Positions 58,152 to 64,000 of a stretch of DNA of 64,000 bases are shown in pieces. A program made the position numbers and the translations under genes. The stretch is from Chaenocephalus aceratus (lineage: Eukaryota > Chordata > Actinopteri > Perciformes > Channichthyidae), in NCBI GenBank assembly GCA_023974075.1, contig CM043793.1:8054788-8118787 (forward strand), given 5' to 3'. Every line of letters begins with the position of its first letter. The first letter of the stretch is position 1. Below the pieces are notes generated by a model, which made no database searches, had not been told where the DNA came from, and saw only the letters and a program-made list of their open reading frames with translations.

Positions 58152-59039
58152 TGCCCCTTTCACACCAACGTGGTTCCAGGGCCGGTTCGGAGCTAGAGCC
58201 TGAAAAGCACCGATTTTTCCTGTTCACTGTTTGGTGCTTGATTTTTCAAGCACCAAAAATGGTCGGTCTAGAAACAAGAACCGCATACGTCACGTTTACG
58301 TCGGAGGCGGGGGCAGGATCAACCTGAGCAATAACAGTTTATGGTGAGTACGGCAAATGAAAGTTAGCGCTGTCCAAAGTGACTAGAACGCAACCACACA
58401 CTTCTTAAAAAAAACCGCACTTTATAAAGTCAGGCAACACTAACCAGGCTTCGTGTGATTCTGTTTTTTTCTACTTTACTTTGACCATCCATTCGCTGTT
58501 ATTGATCATTGTGGAGAGCAGGCAGATGTTTTGTTTTGTATTATAGCAGCTATACATGCTCTCACAAGTAGAATCATAATGAAAAATGCGCCGTTAAAAT
58601 GTGCCGGCTTATGCCACAATAGGATAGCAACAAGTAGTCAAGATAGTCAGTTTAGCTTCGGTTGCTATGCTAACCCATTTTATACCAGAGAAACTTTCAT
58701 AACAGCGTTGTGATGCCAAACAGCGGGCAGCACTGCAGCGGTTGGTAAATGCCGCTGAAACACATTAATAAACAATGAACCACGGCAAAAGTACAAGGGT
58801 TGAGAAGTAGTTATTTAATTTAATCTGGCTTCGTATGATTAAAAGCAACACAATCATCGACCTGACGCCGTTGGGGAGAAAATCAGCAACGTAAACGGTG
58901 ACGTCATGACGCAGCAGCGGCAGCACCAGTCAGGCTCTGGGCGGTGTGAACAAAACGGGGGCTGAAAAGAAAAAAAGGGCCCGAACCAGAAAAGCTCTAG
59001 CACGGAGCTAGAACGGGAACCGTTGGTGTGAAAGGGGCA
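58152..59039 (+). mobile_element. 888-bp Harbinger-type MITE
   Basis: Perfect inverted termini TGCCCCTTTCACACCAACG and CGTTGGTGTGAAAGGGGCA, with TAA duplications at 58149-58151 and 59040-59042, the 3-bp TWA target of PIF/Harbinger elements. No transposase. Confidence 0.85.
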
Positions 59040-59814
59040 TAAGAGGAAGAAAAAGAACATGCCGGGCAGGTTGCTGGAGGGAATTTGTAGATTTTGGTAG
59101 ATTTGGAAGTATTTAGCGATTAAGTGATGGTGTTACCTCCGGCTGCTACAGCACCATTTCAACAAAAGGAGTCTGAGGACCAGGAAGGACGGAGCAGCAG
59201 AAGCCCAGCATTAATATATATATATTTGTTTCCCCTCCTCAGCAGCCAATGAGTCACTTATTTTTTAAGTGTTTTTCTTATTTTTGCAAAGATTTGTTTG
59301 CCTGGGATTATATATTCGTTGCTTTCTTTTGTGGAGTGACGTTGTACTTGTTTTTTTGCTTTCAACTGAATAGCATGCTGTTTTAAGAAGACTGGCTTTT
59401 CAGAAACTGTTTACATCTCCAACAAAAGCACAAACACAAAATATATTTTGAGATGGACATTACCTTAGAGTCCTCAAAGTCCTCAAATTACTCTAGGTAT
59501 ATTTTGTGTTTGCGCTTTTGTTGGAGTTATTTGAATGTTTTTTGTTAAATAAAATGTTTCAGAGATGTCCGTCCAAGTCTGTCTAGGCCTTTTAGTTTGG
59601 GTGGTAAATGTAGAGGACACACCAATATTATCAGATCCTATTTGCCTTGTTAAAGAACCACAGTAGCTCCTAAATTATTTTAGTGGTAACTAGGCTTTGA
59701 ATATGAGCTGATTGTTATCATTAGTTAAACGCACCTTCTATAAAGAAAAAAGTGAGCATTGTTCATTGGCTGATCCAAACTCTGCTCTCCTTTTTATAAT
59801 TGTTATTTCTGATT

Positions 59815-60230
59815 GTCCTTCTATCCATTGTCAACCGCTTATCCGGAGTCGGGGCGCAGAGGCAGCAGTTCCAGCAGTTCCAACAGAAGGCCCCGAGCTT
59901 CCCTTTCCCTGGCCACATCAAACAGCTCCAATTGGGGGATTCCAAGTTGCTCCCAGTCCAGCGTGGAGATACAATCCCTCCACCTGGTCCTGGTCCTGCC
60001 TCGGGTCTCCTCCCAGCTGGATGTGCCTGGAACACCTCCCTATGGTGGCACCAGGTTCCCATAACCCCCTCAATTGGCTCTGTTCAACACGAAGGAGCAG
60101 CGGCTCTACTCCGAGTCCCTCCAGATGACTGAACTTCTCATCTTATCCTTAAGGGAGATGCCAGCCTCCCTCCAGAGCAAACCCATTTCGCTGTTGTATT
60201 CACAATCTTGTTCTTTTGGTCATATCAGTG
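59815..60230 (-). mobile_element. LINE 3' fragment, second copy
   Basis: Bases TCCACCTGGTCCTGGTCCTG, CCTCCCAGCTGG and AACACCTCCCTA match the 45268-45500 copy; several frame breaks. Confidence 0.75.
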
Positions 60231-62030
60231 GTTTTTGTAACAAACCTTTTATGAATTTTTAAAGCCATATTAAGATGACTATATCTCAAACAGGAGGGAA
60301 TTTGTTTGGGACTATTTTCAGTCGAGGATTAATTAGTTTCGGCATTGATTATGTCGTTCCTGACTTCTTTGGTTCTATTGTTTTAATCCAGTTCAATATT
60401 GTAAGAGTGTATTCAATCCTTTATATTGTAGCCAAACTGGGAGTCACACACAGCCCAGATCTGTACGTGTGTCGTACCCTGAAACTTTAATGAACACACA
60501 GATCTGATTCTGAAGAACGACACAAATGTCAGCATAAAGCCACTGGCCTCCTTTTTGTTATCGTGTGCACTGAAATATTGATGATTGATTGATGTCACTG
60601 TCTCAGATACTTTCCTCTGACTGTTGAACACTCTGGTATTTGTTACTACAACATATCTGATTACAGTTAACAAAAGCTGCAGTGCAGGCCATGTATTTAT
60701 TTTTTTAAACACAGGGGGAGAGGATGGGTGAGCATCCTGCAGCGTGAACGGTTTGTCACTATTTTTATCTCACTACCATCCGTGCCCAGTCTGTTGCTTT
60801 CCTCGAGAGTCTTGTTTTGGATCTTCGCAGAAACACAAATGTTGCCCCCCTCTCCCTTCGTGCTGAGCACTTCTCTCCGACTGTAATTTATCACCGCTCC
60901 GAGGCTTTCAGTTAATTCCCAAATGATGCTACTTGTCTTAACCACCGCCCAAAATAGAAGACTTAACACACAGAAGTAGGCTACAGAGGATGTGTGAGGC
61001 TCCCCTCCCCTGCTATCAGAGACAATGTGTTCCTGCAGATTCACACTAAGGTCTCTTCACTTGTTTTACACAAAGAATACTGTCTTAGGCCCTTTTAATA
61101 TATAAATACACAATCTTATTAGAGTGGTGCAGTGATGACATATTTTTGTAGGCCGTCCCAGAAGTTAGCATCTCAAAGGGCTCCCTTGACAAAAAGCAAT
61201 AGGATTTTTCCATTGGATCTTGGTATATTGCAAACAATAAGATCTGTGGCCAGCGATACGATGATACTTACCACGTTTTGTTCAGCAGGATAACATATTA
61301 ACGCCAATTTGTGATTTTTTTTTTAAGCGTATGCAATCGGCAGAAGTAAAATGCTAACGCCAGGCCATAAACGGACTACATCACGGTGTCAAGGCTGTCC
61401 ATCACCACCGCTAAGCTAAAGGTGGTCTCGTGTCAGCATAATGACATTTTGTAGCATCTTTGAGTCGTTAGCAATCGTCGTGTTGTGGTGGATGTGTTGG
61501 GGGGGTCTCTTCTGCCTGGGCCCCCAGAGTGTTTTGCAGCACCCCTGCGTATTTTATGTAGTGGAAAATCTCTTCAGCTTGTAACGTGGGAACCAGAAGT
61601 GGTAACATGCTGCTGATTTAGGAGTTGTTTCTGCACCACTTTATAGATTATGTCTTTAACTTTGTCCTTAACTTTCTTTGTTATTTTGCAGCCAAGTGAT
61701 TAATATGTACCCTACACAGATTCAAATACATGTGAAGAGCTGGAGTCAGGACCATTTTGAATGAGGGTATTGTGGAGATACAGAGATTACCCAGATCCTC
61801 TTAAAAAATTCACATCATGATCATTTTATGTTATTTTTCAATAATAATGAGAATGATGATGCAAAAATGATTTGTGAATCATATCACAATTGCAATATCA
61901 GTAAAATATTTTTGCAATAACTTATATTTTCAAAATAATGCAGCCTTATATATTCAAAAATATGTTGCTCTTTGTGATGCCCTGGCTCGGGCTTGTGTGT
62001 TCCTTAGCTAGTTTTGCTATTTTATGACCC
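60231..62030. other. Stretch without recognised gene
   Basis: Open frames at 60697-61044 (minus) and 60275-60490 (plus) show no family I know. Bases 61240-61390 resemble the fold-back repeat of 38.0-38.9 kb. Confidence 0.35.
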
Positions 62031-62960
62031 CTGAGGCCTGTACTACGAAGCAGGATTTTCGCTTAGTCGGCTAACTTCAGGGAAAACTCCGGCTTTCCGG
62101 TCCTACGACGCTGGTTCTTTTTTTAGCGGGCTAGATCTCCATGGTAACGTATGCTGTGCGGCTAACCTGGTCGGGACCAGGGGGGTATACTACGAAGCAG
62201 GATTTTCGTTGAGCAAGATAACTTCTGGGATTTCCGGTATTACGAAGCTGGTTCACTTTGTAGCGGGCTAGATCTCCATGGTGACTTACCTATCCAAAGC
62301 AGGATAGGTTCCAGGATAAGAGATCAACTCAGCGAAAGCATAAATATAGTTTAAACTGCCGTTGCAGGAAAGACGGCCGGCCAAAATCACCGACTGTGTG
62401 AATGTGAAAATGAATAGAACATCACCTCCCATCTTCAGAGCAATCTGACTATTATAACTATTATACTATTATGTTAAGAAATCTTAATTAAATATCTGCC
62501 ACAACATAAGTAACCGGATTAAAGTAACATTACGTTGCCTACAGTCCGGGGCACTGTGAGTGCAGACGTTGATGTGTCCCATTATCATTCATATGATATC
62601 ACATCATAATGTATCATATATTTCCTTATCTGAGTCAGCTGAGCCGTATCTGGCCGTGCAACACTCACAGTGTAACATACTGTATGCAGAAGTATTATTT
62701 TAAGCAACACATTAAGTTGACGATGATGAAACACTCGAGTCAAATGTCATTAAAGTCAGATCGTGTTCACATACAACTTTTCATTCAGGAAGTATGACGC
62801 TGCGCTGTCAGTACGCTTCTCCATGTTTGTGATTGGTCGAATGCTTCAGATACCACCCCTTTTATGTGAACGCGCACCTAACTAGATAGGACACGGCTGG
62901 CTTGAGCGAACGAGTTGATAGCCAGCGTTGTAGGACAGTTTAGCGAGAGCGGCTTTGTTT
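62031..62960 (+). mobile_element. Nested pair of the 9705-type element
   Basis: A first copy starts at GGCCTGTACTACGAAGCAGG (62035) and is interrupted after CTAACCTGGTCGGGACCAGG by a second start GGGGTATACTACGAAGCAGG (about 62180). The body follows the 9705-10741 copy closely, and the right terminus is replaced by the palindromic element at 62961. Confidence 0.65.
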
Positions 62961-63060
62961 GGTATGGAAGCCCATTTCCGCCACTTGAAAAAAATAAAAT
63001 CCCTTTGACTTTTCATAGGGATTTTATTTTTTTCAAGTGGCGGAAATGGGCTTCCATACC
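62961..63060. repeat. Perfect 44-bp inverted repeat (hairpin), 12-nt loop
   Basis: Arms 62961-63004 and 63017-63060 are exact complements (start GGTATGGAAGCCCATTTCCG); loop TTGACTTTTCAT. The small open frames across it are the same sequence read on both strands. Confidence 0.95.
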
Positions 63061-63592
63061 CCCTAGGGGACATGGAGAAGAAAAAAAAAATTGTTTAAAA
63101 ATAATTTTTTAAAAAGATGTTTTGCGAGATCTCGCAAAACCCCTTAGCGAGATCTCGCAATACTTTAGCGAGATCTCGCAAAACCCAGATTGTGAACAAT
63201 TCTTGATGTTTTGCTCGGATGACGGCGCATATCGAACTGTTCTGATAAAAACGACTCGTTGCTCATTGTCTGCCTGGCTATGATTGTAAAGTCATGTTGT
63301 TTGTATTTTTACAACATTATATTCATGAGTTATTGATCCGCAAAATTCGAATCTGTCAATAACCCGTGCCTATTGCCAAGCACTGATGTTATATCTTTAT
63401 ATTTAAGGCCAAGCTCAAAGTGAAATGGATTAACCGCTCCATTGTTGTGGTTTCTGTGTTGCTATAGCAGCCGAACTGACCAGGAAGTACATTAAGCTAA
63501 ATGAAAAGTTTTGCGAGATCTCGCAAAGATTTTGAGGTATCTCGCAAAATATTTTTTCTTTTCTTTTTCTTCTCCATGTCCCCTAGGGGGCT
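63055..63592. mobile_element. MITE with CCCCCTAGGGGACATGGAGA termini and GCGAGATCTCGC palindromes
   Basis: Left CCCCTAGGGGACATGGAGAA (63059) and right TTCTCCATGTCCCCTAGGGG (63567-63586) are inverted. Inside, the palindrome GCGAGATCTCGC occurs at about 63124, 63147, 63168 and 63509, with a variant at 63537. Confidence 0.75.
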
Positions 63593-64000
63593 CCGTAGAT
63601 AGCTAATGTAGCTAATCTAGTCATTTCAAATAAACTGACAAACCACTTACAGTTATGAAACAGTCTAACTGCTAACATCCAACTTTTCCGTTGTGTTTTG
63701 AGCTTCTTGCAGCATTTTTTTTATTTGCAGCATTTTGTATTTGCAGTGTTTCATTTATGTAGCACTTTTAGTAAACCCTGTGCACGTGTTGTCAAGTTGG
63801 TTAAGATGTTTCTTTCTTCGCATGTGTTTGGGCACAACTGTGCTTATATATTTTTTTATATGCAGGACTTTCTAACAGCTCATTATGGGATGAACGGTGC
63901 TTTTCACGTGTTTATAGTGAGTGTGGACTGTTTTCCTCTTTGTTCTGCCAACAGCCTGAGGAAGAAAGACCACATGAAGTCCTGAATTAGATGGAGCCGT
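63593..64000. other. Right edge, MITE scraps only
   Basis: Bases 63665-63840 resemble the interior of the GGCCGAC MITE (GAGCTTCTTGCAGCATT, CAAGTTGGTTAAGATGTTTC). No exon seen. Confidence 0.4.

Noticed and set aside
60697..61044. 115-aa minus frame
   Set aside because: No domain, no splice context, average composition; chance frame cannot be excluded.

Overview
The window is vertebrate nuclear DNA, almost certainly from a ray-finned (teleost) fish. Evidence: intron-split coding exons with canonical splice sites, an intronless-coding UDP-glucuronosyltransferase pair of the fish UGT5 type, and a dense load of fish-type repeats (TTAA-flanked MITEs, hAT and Harbinger MITEs, LINE 3' ends, a DIRS fragment, many CA/GT microsatellites). 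There is no bacterial gene organisation, operon or CRISPR array.

One host gene frames most of the window. On the minus strand, eleven exons from 49392 down to 1189, one of them an alternative first exon, encode an SH2D3C/SHEP1/CHAT-like adaptor (NSP family: N-terminal region, SH2 domain, C-terminal Ras-GEF-like, Cas-binding domain). The reading phases of all exons fit together. The upstream exon(s) and the final exon(s) lie outside the window. An alternative GC-rich first exon that splices in phase sits at about 48.0-48.2 kb. Two exons each carry one apparent single-base indel.

Nested antisense in the 17.5-kb sh2d3c intron (8094-25627) is a tandem pair of plus-strand UGT genes. Copy A (15909-17489) is intact, 526 aa. 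Copy B (22602-24180) is exactly 2 nt shorter, with two 1-nt deletions that break its frame. Their 3' halves are almost identical over about 773 bp, while their substrate-binding 5' halves are clearly diverged, as expected from recent gene conversion or unequal exchange.

Layout: 1-8.1 kb, 3' part of sh2d3c plus TTAA MITEs, one of which contains a 2.1-kb, 37-bp minisatellite; 8.1-25.6 kb, large intron with MITEs, an 80-C homopolymer, a 1-kb hAT MITE with perfect 8-bp target-site duplication (TSD), and the UGT pair; 25.6-29.6 kb, SH2-region exons flanked by CA/GT and CT tracts; 29.6-48 kb, a 19-kb intron built largely of transposable elements (a 2.9-kb hAT-like element with a MADF exon inside, a 3.3-kb element with about 0.8-kb inverted arms, a DIRS remnant, LINE fragments); 48-49.4 kb, alternative promoter and N-terminal coding exon; 49.4-64 kb, no recognised exon, more MITEs, ending in a perfect 44-bp hairpin and a MITE rich in GCGAGATCTCGC palindromes.

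The genes do not form a pathway: sh2d3c is a signalling adaptor, and the UGTs are ER detoxification enzymes in its intron. The most unusual items are the mosaic UGT pair, the minisatellite inside a MITE, the long-inverted-arm element, and the four single-base frame breaks that suggest either assembly indels or decay.
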